64,000 nt of DNA, taken from contig JAYQSP010000001.1 in the NCBI GenBank assembly GCA_038146925.1, forward strand, positions 248,001-312,000. The letters are read 5' to 3'. Below the pieces are notes generated by a model. The model was not told the DNA's origin, did not search any database, and was given only the letters and a program-made list of their open reading frames with translations. The translations under genes were made by a program, and so were the position numbers. Origin of the DNA: UBA830 sp038146925. GTDB lineage: Bacteria > Pseudomonadota > Alphaproteobacteria > MPNO01 > UBA830. Below are positions 54,224-61,853 of this stretch, in pieces. The number at the start of each line of letters is the position of its first letter. The stretch's first letter is position 1.

Positions 54224-55157
54224 AGACGCGCATTCGATAGGATATTTTCCAATGGCTGTTTCCCTTTGACAGCACCAGGTCCGCCCCGTCCAGCAGGGTA
54301 TTGTATATATCGTTGACCTCCGCTCTCGTGGGCGTCGACGTCGACACCATCGATTCCAGAAGATTGGTTGCCACGTAGACAGGGGTCGAGAGTGCTTTGC
54401 CGCGTGCCAGGATCTGTTTCTGCGTCCTCGGAATAAGTTCGATCGGTATGTCGCGCGAGAGATCGCCCCGGTCTATCAGCAACGCATCCGACCGGGCTGC
54501 GATCTCGTCTAGATTTGCGAGACCCGGGCGGGATTCGATTTTGGAGATGATAAATGCGTCGTCGCCCGCCAGTCGGCGGATAAGGTCGACATCCCGCGGA
54601 TAGTTGGCGAAGGACAGGGCAAAGTGCGTCAATCCGAGCGATCGACCGATTTCGATCGCGGCGACGTCTTTGTCCGTCAGCGGCGCAAGTTCGAGCGGTC
54701 GCTGCACGGTGACCGCCTTGTTCGAGCCGATAACGCCCCCATTGAGAACCCGCATTGCCACACCGGACTTGTCTGTTTCTACCACTTGAACAAGAACCGA
54801 ATTGAAATCGATGCTGATGAAATCTCCGACAATCAACTGCGAGACGATCGACAACGGATAGAAGTTGAACCTGTCCGTGTTGCCGGAAACCGACTGGCGT
54901 TCGGCTCTTAACACGGCGTTGTCATTAAGCGTTATCGCGCCACCGTTGATGCGGCCGGTTCGAACCTGCGCACCCTCGGTATCCAGACACACCGGGATAT
55001 CGGTTGCTTCCTGGATGCGATTTACAGTGTCGGCGATATCCTCAAGATTGGTATGAGAAAGGTTTACCCTGAATAGGGAAGCCCCCGCCTGTTCAAGACG
55101 TTCGATCATGCGAGGGTTCGCCGACGATGGCCCGAGGGTGCACAGAATCTTTTTCAT
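54195..55157 (-). CDS. Pyruvate-kinase-like protein lacking the C-terminal domain (probably fused to sat)
   Basis: A 320-residue ORF covering the barrel and B domain of pyruvate kinase. It has Cys-Thr-Leu-Gly-Pro-Ser near the N-terminus, Asp-Thr-Glu-Gly-x2-Val-Arg-Thr-Gly, Ser-Lys-Ile-Glu-Ser-Arg-Pro-Gly, Arg-Gly-Asp-Leu-Ser and Leu-Glu-Ser-Met-Val-x5-Pro-Thr-Arg-Ala-Glu. The allosteric C-terminal domain (~130 residues) is absent. The family motif Gly-Glu-Thr-Ala-x-Gly-Lys-Tyr-Pro is present only after a one-base shift and leads directly into sat, so the natural product is probably a pyruvate-kinase-like/Sat fusion. If active it could regenerate ATP from phosphoenolpyruvate during sulfate activation. 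Confidence 0.82.
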   Translation of the reverse strand: MKKILCTLGPSSANPRMIERLEQAGASLFRVNLSHTNLEDIADTVNRIQEATDIPVCLDTEGAQVRTGRINGGAITLNDNAVLRAERQSVSGNTDRFNFYPLSIVSQLIVGDFISIDFNSVLVQVVETDKSGVAMRVLNGGVIGSNKAVTVQRPLELAPLTDKDVAAIEIGRSLGLTHFALSFANYPRDVDLIRRLAGDDAFIISKIESRPGLANLDEIAARSDALLIDRGDLSRDIPIELIPRTQKQILARGKALSTPVYVATNLLESMVSTSTPTRAEVNDIYNTLLDGADLVLSKGNSHWKISYRMRVYDFPADPNL

Positions 55158-55221
55158 ACGATTATATTCCGGACGTTCTTAAAGTCGGCAACCGCGCCGC
55201 GCCGCGCTGGCACGGCCTCAA

Positions 55222-55965
55222 TCATAAGGCCGCCGCGTTTCCCACGACGCCGAAAAGCTTGAGAAAAATCAATGCCGAGTAGCAACCAATCACAAAGGTC
55301 AGAATCCTATCGAACATTGGGTTTAGGATGGCGCCAAAAACCAGCCAGTCGACGATGATGAACACGACAATCGCAAGGCCCGCGTAACCGAGCTGCATGA
55401 ACTGCATCACGTCCGGCCGCAGGTAGGCAAGCGTCGCCAGCTGAATTATCGCGAAACACATGTAGCAAAATGCAATATTGCCACGGACCTCGCGTTTTTC
55501 TTCGAAGCGGCTGGCCGCAAAAATCGCAAGCAGCCCACCCCCCAGGTTGGAGAGCCCGTGCACCGTGCCGATGGCCACAAGCCATGCCTTGGGAAGCTTG
55601 CAGACTGTGTCGTGCAGCACGGCTTCCATGCGCGGGGAAAGTCTGATCACCACGTAAATCAGCAAAATCGAGGCGACGAATGCTTCAAGCTCAAAGTCCC
55701 ATCCCAAAGCCAGGCTGCTGAACAGCGCAATCGCAAGGGGAAACAGGCACCAGAAGACATACATGCGAACTTGGTCGCGTTCCGGTACGCCGATCCCCAG
55801 CACCTGGAAAACGCTGACTGCCAGCGAGGCCGGAAGCAAAACGGACAGCGTTTCCGCAAATGGAAAACCGAGCAGTAGAAGCGTCGGCGTCCCGAAGAAA
55901 AGAATTCCGATGCCGAAAATTGACTGCAAAATTGCGAAAAATAATATCGTCGCGAATTCGATCAT
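55222..55965 (-). CDS. TauE/SafE family membrane transporter
   Basis: A 247-residue protein with eight hydrophobic segments in two similar halves, as in TauE/SafE (sulfite exporter) proteins; the second half has Gly-Thr-Val-His-Gly-Leu-Ser-Asn-Leu-Gly-Gly-Gly. Family members carry sulfur-containing anions or other organic anions. Its position immediately ahead of pyruvate-kinase-like/sat/cysC/sulfotransferase genes suggests sulfate uptake or sulfite export linked to the sulfation module, which is inference from context. Confidence 0.83.
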   Translation of the reverse strand: MIEFATILFFAILQSIFGIGILFFGTPTLLLLGFPFAETLSVLLPASLAVSVFQVLGIGVPERDQVRMYVFWCLFPLAIALFSSLALGWDFELEAFVASILLIYVVIRLSPRMEAVLHDTVCKLPKAWLVAIGTVHGLSNLGGGLLAIFAASRFEEKREVRGNIAFCYMCFAIIQLATLAYLRPDVMQFMQLGYAGLAIVVFIIVDWLVFGAILNPMFDRILTFVIGCYSALIFLKLFGVVGNAAAL

Positions 55966-56062
55966 GGATCAAAAATGGGGGATAGATTTCCCACGCTCCC
56001 GCAGTCCGGGTGAATCGCTCGCCCGGGCTTTTCTTCATTTCTTTGCCCCTGCGGGCTGGTGA

Positions 56063-56614
56063 TCACGCGTGCGCGCTGATGACGTCCAATTTGACGGTCG
56101 TTCTAACTTGCCGGCCCAAAAGATCCAACAGAATTACGACCCGCTGGTCATCCGTTACGCTCTCAAAGCATCCAATCTGATCCGCGAAAGCACCCGTCAT
56201 CACCTGGATTTCGGCGCCTTTTTTAAAAGGAATTTTCCGACCGGTGAGTATAAGCCCGCGATCATCTTCCTGTTCCATGATCGTCTCCACGATACCTGGG
56301 GGCACCGGAATGGGGCCCCGCGAATCGCAAATCAGATGGGCGACTCCGATTGTGGAATTTATGGCCCGCCAGCGCTGTTCCGGTCCGGGCACCGCGACGA
56401 ACAAATAGGCGGGAAAAAGCGGCCTCGGCTGCCAGGTGACCTTGCGCGCGTGACTGATCCGGCGCAAATATTTCGGCAAATAGACGTCGAAACCTTGGCG
56501 GGTCAGGTGAAAGGAGGCTTTGTTTTCGGCATTCGGCTTCGTACGGGCAACAAACCATTTCCGCCTCGGCGCCGGTTCGTGCTCCTGTATATTTTCGGCA
56601 ATCCCTTCATTCAT
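56063..56614 (-). CDS. NusG/RfaH-type transcription antiterminator
   Basis: A 183-residue NusG paralogue. The N-terminal NGN domain (residues ~19-120) opens Trp-Phe-Val-Ala-Arg-Thr-Lys-Pro and includes Tyr-Leu-Pro-Lys and Pro-Leu-Phe-Pro-Ala-Tyr-Leu-Phe, as in RfaH-like proteins. The C-terminal KOW domain contains Gly-Ala-Phe-Ala-Asp-Gln-Ile-Gly. Such specialised NusG proteins are typically encoded at the start of long surface-polysaccharide operons and let RNA polymerase read through them. It overlaps the regulator gene by 8 bp and heads ~52 kb of same-strand genes. No clear ops-like element was found. Confidence 0.88.
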   Translation of the reverse strand: MNEGIAENIQEHEPAPRRKWFVARTKPNAENKASFHLTRQGFDVYLPKYLRRISHARKVTWQPRPLFPAYLFVAVPGPEQRWRAINSTIGVAHLICDSRGPIPVPPGIVETIMEQEDDRGLILTGRKIPFKKGAEIQVMTGAFADQIGCFESVTDDQRVVILLDLLGRQVRTTVKLDVISAHA

Positions 56615-57260
56615 CGGTCAACACCGGCTGGGTGCGGGAAACCTTGAGCAATGGCGCTGTAAGAACCCGTTCCGGTGGGACCGACTTGCTGAGCTGTTCA
56701 TATACTCGTTGCGCATTTTGTAAGTCCGTCACGATGACAGCGTGGACCTTCTCGAGCTCCGTTAGCTTTTGAACCACTGGCAGTCCTGCAAATCGCGCCG
56801 GTGCGGCATTTGAATCGGATGTATCGATGATCCCGACAATTTCTACATCGGCATCTTCCCGTTGGCACAAAGTGAATATTTCGGCGAGGTCGCCGCAACC
56901 GGCGAGGGCGATACGTGTCCAGCGCCTATTCTGGCAGGTGGTGAACTGCTCAGCGCACTGTTCACGCGACGAACGAAAAAAATTGAACGACAATGAGAGA
57001 TATTCTGCGGTCAACCTGCTTTTTTCGGCGAACCCGGTGGGTGTAAGATAATAGGCATACCGGTTCGCGGGGATGTGCTGAACTTTCACAAATCCCTTCT
57101 TGACGCAGCGCTTCAGATAGGCATTCGCCAGGCCGAGAGCAATGCCTAGTTCTTCCGATATGGCGCGTTGAGTCGCCCGTTCATCTTCCTCGATTGCACT
57201 CAACACGCCGAGCGTGATGATGTCTGGACCGCTCTCGCCGGGATGCTTTCCGTTAGCCAT
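56607..57260 (-). CDS. Winged-helix regulator, MarR-like EPS-associated type, with C-terminal sensor-like domain
   Basis: A 217-residue two-domain protein. Residues ~14-100 form a winged helix-turn-helix (Ala-Thr-Gln-Arg-Ala-Ile-Ser-Glu-Glu-Leu-Gly, then Val-Lys-Lys-Gly-Phe-Val-Lys), resembling the MarR-like regulators found beside exopolysaccharide genes. Residues ~115-205 look like a Rossmann-type nucleotide-binding fold (Ile-Ala-Leu-Ala-Gly-Cys-Gly-Asp-Leu-Ala; Val-Gly-Ile-Ile-Asp-Thr), perhaps a ligand sensor. It is the first gene of the train. A repeated palindrome 50-80 bp upstream is a natural candidate for its own operator. Confidence 0.82.
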   Translation of the reverse strand: MANGKHPGESGPDIITLGVLSAIEEDERATQRAISEELGIALGLANAYLKRCVKKGFVKVQHIPANRYAYYLTPTGFAEKSRLTAEYLSLSFNFFRSSREQCAEQFTTCQNRRWTRIALAGCGDLAEIFTLCQREDADVEIVGIIDTSDSNAAPARFAGLPVVQKLTELEKVHAVIVTDLQNAQRVYEQLSKSVPPERVLTAPLLKVSRTQPVLTDE

Positions 57261-58098
57261 GTGTTGTATTTTGCTGAGGGTCCAATTGATAATCGGCTTT
57301 AGAGGTTCTGTTCATCTTATGAACGATATATCGTTCATATCGCGAACGGCAACCCTTCAATTTATTTACACATCCAATCCACCTAACACAGAATTGTTAC
57401 CAGATAAACCGATTCGGTGCCAGAGGTGTTCATTCCGTGAATCTCAAAGCACACCAAGTGCTAAAAAGGGAATCAGGGAATGTGCTCTCGAGAAATTGCA
57501 ATCCTCTATTGGAGAGAAACTCCAGGCACGTCCAGACCGGGCGGGTAGTCACGCGCGAAAAATCTATTCGCTAGAATCTCGGACTGATGTCCGATAATGC
57601 AAAAAATATGAGCCTGAAGTTGTTAACTAGTCTGAGATCGTTTGGTGCGTCATTCTGACAACTTGTTGGCAAGCGCCACGAAGACGAAATAAAAAAAAGA
57701 CGACAGCTGCCCACGCCTATCTTGACCCGGGCACATGCAGAATGATTATCCAGAAATTCATTAGCGACATAGCTCCGTGTGTTGCGACGCTGAGATGTTA
57801 CTGGCACACGGTAACGGCTCTTTTAAGGAGTCGCAAAAAAGCGCCATCCGACGATTGATCTAGTTACATCGTATGTCTGAATCGCCAGTTGAATTGTGAA
57901 AATTCCACCGGAAAACACGATCGGGTTCGATCTCTAGGATCCGGGAAATGTGTGTTAGAGCTTGGCCCCTCACTCACAAACCTGATACGGGGGAGCGACG
58001 GATCAGCTATAAAAAAATGACAAGTGAGGTATCGCTAAAGTCAATCAAACCGGTTATGTCTGTTAAGATCCTCGTCTCCGGTACCCTTCTAAAAGTAT
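57261..58098. other. 838-bp non-coding region between divergent glycan transcripts
   Basis: This is the only stretch over 300 bp without a gene. It separates the divergent starts of the minus-strand glycan train (57260) and the plus-strand UDP-sugar dehydrogenase (58099), is AT-richer than the coding sequence, and must hold promoters for both. Apart from the palindromes at 57310-57339, no convincing -35/-10 pair, tRNA, small gene or repeat array was recognised. Its length leaves room for an untranslated leader, such as an antiterminator loading site, ahead of the dehydrogenase. Confidence 0.6.
57310..57339. promoter_or_regulatory. Candidate operator: repeated ATGAAC/GTTCAT palindromes
   Basis: A perfect 22-bp palindrome spans 57318-57339, with half-sites ATGAAC and GTTCAT around GATATATC. 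Its left arm also pairs with a second GTTCAT at 57310-57315 (3-bp spacer), so three half-sites lie in 30 bp, with a related GCGAAC just right of it. The element is 50-79 bp upstream of the winged-helix gene start, where an autoregulatory operator would lie. Confidence 0.55.
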
Positions 58099-59382
58099 AT
58101 GAACACGAACAGTAAAATCGTCGTCGTCGGATTGGGCTATGTCGGACTTCCTCTGGCGGTCGCGCTCGCGCGCAGCTACCCGGTGATCGGATTCGACACA
58201 GACCCCGACAGGGTAACGGAACTCGAAGCCGGCGAAGACCGCACGCGAGAGGTCGAACCCGACCGCCTGAAGAAGAGCACGCTTGTCTATTCGGTCGACA
58301 CGGCCGATATCGTGGGCGCCGATGTTTACATCGTCACCGTTCCGACGCCGGTAGACGCCTATAACCAGCCCGATCTCGTTGCGGTGCGCGGCGCCAGCAA
58401 GATCGTCGGCGAGGTCATGGCGAAGGGCGCCATCGTCGTCTACGAAAGCACAGTCTATCCCGGGGTGACCGAAGACGTATGCGGCCCTATTCTTGAACAG
58501 GCGTCCGGGTTGGAATGCGGCACGGATTTCTTCCTTGGTTATTCGCCCGAACGCATCAACCCGGGTGACCGGGAACACACCGTCGACCGGATTACAAAGG
58601 TGGTCGCTGGCCAGACGCCCGACGTCGCCGACGAGCTTTGCGAGATATACAGCGCCGTGACCTCTGGTGGCGTATTTCGAGCGGCCGATATCAAAACTGC
58701 AGAAGCTGCAAAGGTCATTGAGAACGCTCAGCGCGATATTAACATCGCCTTCGTGAACGAGGTTGCCACCATCTTTCACAAGATGGGTATTTCGATTCAC
58801 GATGTTCTTGAAGCCGCAGGGACGAAATGGAACTTCCTGAATTTCCGCCCCGGCCTGGTGGGCGGTCACTGTATCGGCGTCGATCCGTTCTATCTGGCGC
58901 ATGCCGCGGTCGCAGTCGGCCATCATCCGGAAATCGTTTTGGCGGGGCGGCGGATCAATGACGCGATGGGGCCTTACGTTGCCGAATGCATCGCCTCTGA
59001 ACTTGCCCAACAGGGCCTCGGCGCCGGCGCGCGTATTCTGGTTCTCGGGCTGACGTTCAAGGAAAACGTTCCCGACCTGCGCAATTCCCGGGTGATTGAT
59101 ATCGTTACGGCACTGCAGGTGCGCGGGTTCGAGGTCGACGTCCACGATTGTTTCGCCGACGCGGACGAAGCCAAACACGAATACAACGTCGATCTGATGC
59201 CATCGCTTGACGACGCCTCCGGTTACGACTGCGTCGTCGGCGCGGTGGCGCACGAGGAATACGCCGCCTACACGGCAGCCGACTTCGCGAAGCTGGTTGT
59301 GGATGACGCGGTCATCGCCGACGTCAAAGGCATGTGGCGCACGATCGACTTGCCCGCAGGCTATCAGCGCTGGCAGCTGTAA
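58099..59382 (+). CDS. Nucleotide sugar dehydrogenase (TviB/WbpO-like UDP-HexNAc 6-dehydrogenase)
   Basis: A 427-residue UDP-sugar 6-dehydrogenase with the NAD loop Gly-Leu-Gly-Tyr-Val-Gly-Leu-Pro-Leu at ~11-19, Tyr-Glu-Ser-Thr-Val-Tyr-Pro-Gly, and the catalytic cysteine in Gly-Gly-His-Cys-Ile-Gly-Val-Asp-Pro. The Tyr-Ser-Pro-Glu-Arg-Ile-Asn-Pro-Gly-Asp motif is typical of the UDP-N-acetylhexosamine group (TviB, WbpO). It oxidises C6 twice to give a UDP-HexNAc uronic acid. It is the only glycan gene on the plus strand, transcribed away from the regulator, and converges with the heparinase-family gene. Confidence 0.9.
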   Translation: MNTNSKIVVVGLGYVGLPLAVALARSYPVIGFDTDPDRVTELEAGEDRTREVEPDRLKKSTLVYSVDTADIVGADVYIVTVPTPVDAYNQPDLVAVRGASKIVGEVMAKGAIVVYESTVYPGVTEDVCGPILEQASGLECGTDFFLGYSPERINPGDREHTVDRITKVVAGQTPDVADELCEIYSAVTSGGVFRAADIKTAEAAKVIENAQRDINIAFVNEVATIFHKMGISIHDVLEAAGTKWNFLNFRPGLVGGHCIGVDPFYLAHAAVAVGHHPEIVLAGRRINDAMGPYVAECIASELAQQGLGAGARILVLGLTFKENVPDLRNSRVIDIVTALQVRGFEVDVHDCFADADEAKHEYNVDLMPSLDDASGYDCVVGAVAHEEYAAYTAADFAKLVVDDAVIADVKGMWRTIDLPAGYQRWQL

Positions 59383-59407
59383 TTGCCGCTGGCGTTCGCT
59401 CCGGCTT

Positions 59408-61135
59408 CTATTTTCCGGTAAGTTTCGTTAGCGCCCATTTGACTTGGGCTGCGCCCTGTTGCGACGCGCCCGCTATCACGATCTGCTCTGTGCGCCGAGC
59501 CTCCTGACCATCTTCGATATATATGCTTTCCTGCAAAGACGCGATTCCTCCCGAACACCGCATCCGCCAGCCCGATTTGTCGGGCAGTCTCAACAATACC
59601 GAGGTGCCGTCTTGGACCAGCGACGCCTTTAATGATGGATGAAGGTGAAAACGGATCGAAAATTTATGATCTCCTACCCCGTCTAATATGTCCTCGCCGC
59701 GAATATCGGATCCCGCTGCATTGATGTAAATCCGACGACGGTGAACGACGCCATGGCTTGCCATGTAGCCGTCATGTGACATGTCGATCCAGGTACTGCC
59801 GTCCGCTTCCTGCCGTTCCGACGTCACGTTGATGTTCTGCGCGCCGATCGTGCCGTCTTCGCGAACCTCCGCCGAATTTCGGTCTTCCACGACCAGCGTG
59901 GAGTGAGCGGCGGTTGCGCGTTGCGCCAGCCGCCAACTTGGATCGCGCCCCGCGTAGGCGCCGCAATTGACGATGACGCGTTGCTTGCCGACGCTCATTT
60001 CGAAACTCAGCGCGCCGGCATGGGCGTCTTGTCCGGCCGTTGACGGTGCGCCGCCATCCGCGATCACCAGCGTACGGTTCGCGGCGACGCGCTCGAACCC
60101 GGTATGGGGTGCCGACGTCAGCGATTTGCCCCGCGCTTCGGCCTTGGTCAGCACCACGTCGATCAGCCAGGGTTCGCTTTCCGTGCTGCCGTTGAAAAGC
60201 GCGAGGCCACCGTCTCCGTGGCGATAGAAACGCAGCATGGGCGCGGCGCGGTCGATCGCCTGATGCAGGGCTTCCGGAATTTCGATTGATGACATGCCCA
60301 GGACCGAGCGGATATCGATCAGATGGCGCAGCGCCTGCATCTGCGCGACCGGATTCCGTTCCAGATGTCCGCCGTCGGGTAGGATCTGACGCTCGCTCAT
60401 CCGCGTGACGGCCTTGATCTGGCGCGGGAGGTAGCGAATGCTGTTGGGCAGACATAGCGATGCATAAACCAGCGCTTTGGTGACAGACATCCGGTCCACC
60501 CCGTTGGGGACGAACCGGCCTGCGCGACGCAGGTGACGTACCTGCCGGGCCAGACTGTCGAGAAACTTTTCCGCGAAATCCCCGTCCGCCCCGGCGGAAA
60601 CGAATTCGGCATGCGTCAGCCAATTGCAGACACGCCGCGCCAGTACGTCGGGCCGCCAGCTGACCGGATGCCATTTCTGGTTAGCGGCTATCCACTCGGT
60701 CATGTAGGTCCGTGCCTGTACGCGGGCAGCTTCCGTCCCGACCGCACGCATGTCGCGCAGCCAGTCGAAGCTGTGATACTCGGCCTGCCACGACGGTCCC
60801 GTGTCCGCCCGGCCGGCCGCCAGGTGTTCCGCCGGTACCGTGTGGTTCAGAAACCGGAACCGTCCGTCCACCAGCCCGGCGCCGCGGTCCGAACTTCCCG
60901 GCCAGTTTTCTTCCGGAATCATGGTCAGCGCCTGCGGGCGCCGTCCGCGAAGGGTACGCCCGTAAAAGACTCCGCGGAACCAGATGCGCGCGACCCAGTA
61001 TATGCCTGCGCGCAGGCTTTCTCCGATTCCGTTCTGGCTAAGACGCGGCATGTTTCGTCCGGCCCGCTTTCCCCGTGAATTTGGTTTTGACGCCGCCGTT
61101 TCGGTGTCGGTCTTTGCGTCTTCCGCCGCGTTCAT
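59408..61135 (-). CDS. Heparinase II/III-family protein of the rsmB-rpe-purH neighbourhood
   Basis: A 575-residue protein with an all-alpha N-terminal domain and a beta-rich heparinase II/III C-terminal domain (Ala-His-Ser-Thr-Leu-Val-Val-Glu-Asp near residue 405). A low-complexity polar N-terminus of ~35 residues precedes it and no signal peptide is clear. In many alphaproteobacteria this family member is encoded between rpe/rsmB and purH, so it belongs to the backbone and not to the inserted glycan locus. Its start overlaps the rpe stop (ATGA). Its function there is not established. Confidence 0.85.
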   Translation of the reverse strand: MNAAEDAKTDTETAASKPNSRGKRAGRNMPRLSQNGIGESLRAGIYWVARIWFRGVFYGRTLRGRRPQALTMIPEENWPGSSDRGAGLVDGRFRFLNHTVPAEHLAAGRADTGPSWQAEYHSFDWLRDMRAVGTEAARVQARTYMTEWIAANQKWHPVSWRPDVLARRVCNWLTHAEFVSAGADGDFAEKFLDSLARQVRHLRRAGRFVPNGVDRMSVTKALVYASLCLPNSIRYLPRQIKAVTRMSERQILPDGGHLERNPVAQMQALRHLIDIRSVLGMSSIEIPEALHQAIDRAAPMLRFYRHGDGGLALFNGSTESEPWLIDVVLTKAEARGKSLTSAPHTGFERVAANRTLVIADGGAPSTAGQDAHAGALSFEMSVGKQRVIVNCGAYAGRDPSWRLAQRATAAHSTLVVEDRNSAEVREDGTIGAQNINVTSERQEADGSTWIDMSHDGYMASHGVVHRRRIYINAAGSDIRGEDILDGVGDHKFSIRFHLHPSLKASLVQDGTSVLLRLPDKSGWRMRCSGGIASLQESIYIEDGQEARRTEQIVIAGASQQGAAQVKWALTKLTGK

Positions 61136-61797
61136 TTACCGCCGCGAAGTCTGCGGATATTAGCAGCATATCTGCGCCGGCCACCCTTGAAAGTTGCCGA
61201 CCCGGCGACCAGCACGTCGGCGCCGGCCTTGATGGCCGCCGTCGCCGTGACCGGATCGATGCCGCCATCGACCTCCAGGTCGATATCCCGTCCCGTTGCG
61301 TTGATCGCTTCCCGCAACGCTTCGATCTTGGCGATCGAGCCCGGGATGAATTTCTGCCCGCCGAAGCCGGGATTCACGCTCATCACCAGCACCAGGTCGA
61401 CGTCTTCGAGCACCTCGTATACCGCAGATGCGGGGGTTGCGGGATTGATCGAGACCCCTGCTTTCTTGCCCAGCGACTTGATCAGCTGGATCGTCCGGTG
61501 CAGGTGGGGGCCGGCTTCCTGGTGCACCGTGATGATGTCCGATCCTGCTTCGGCGAACGCCGCGACATAGGGGTCGACAGGCGAAATCATCAAATGGACG
61601 TCGAAGGTTTTACGGCTGGTCTTGCGCAGCGCCTTCACCACATCCGGTCCGATCGTGATGTTGGGCACGAAGTGACCGTCCATAACGTCGACATGGATGT
61701 AATCGGCGCCGGCGCGTGTGATCGCGCGCACTTCGTCGCCCAGCGCGGCGAAGTCTGCTGACAGGATCGACGGGGCAATTCTGACGGGTTTCTGCAC
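61132..61797 (-). CDS. rpe: Ribulose-phosphate 3-epimerase
   Basis: A 221-residue TIM-barrel epimerase interconverting ribulose 5-phosphate and xylulose 5-phosphate. Family motifs are all present: Ala-Pro-Ser-Ile-Leu-Ser-Ala-Asp-Phe at the start, His-Val-Asp-Val-Met-Asp-Gly-His-Phe-Val-Pro, Val-His-Leu-Met-Ile, Met-Ser-Val-Asn-Pro-Gly-Phe-Gly-Gly-Gln and Glu-Val-Asp-Gly-Gly-Ile. Length is normal. It is ATGA-coupled to the heparinase-family gene and lies 56 bp after rsmB. Confidence 0.97.
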   Translation of the reverse strand: MQKPVRIAPSILSADFAALGDEVRAITRAGADYIHVDVMDGHFVPNITIGPDVVKALRKTSRKTFDVHLMISPVDPYVAAFAEAGSDIITVHQEAGPHLHRTIQLIKSLGKKAGVSINPATPASAVYEVLEDVDLVLVMSVNPGFGGQKFIPGSIAKIEALREAINATGRDIDLEVDGGIDPVTATAAIKAGADVLVAGSATFKGGRRRYAANIRRLRGGK

Positions 61798-61853
61798 GGC
61801 GGTTAGGTATCAGGTTGGCCGAGTCGCGGCAAGCAAACGACGGCCCGCAAACA

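Noticed and set aside
56006..56026. Hairpin between the NusG paralogue and the TauE-like gene as a terminator
   Set aside because: The 8-bp stem with one wobble pair is followed by a T-rich run only on the plus strand, where no gene needs termination; on the minus strand there is no T-tract.
58063..59253. 396-codon minus-strand ORF
   Set aside because: It is antisense to the UDP-sugar dehydrogenase, whose motifs are intact.
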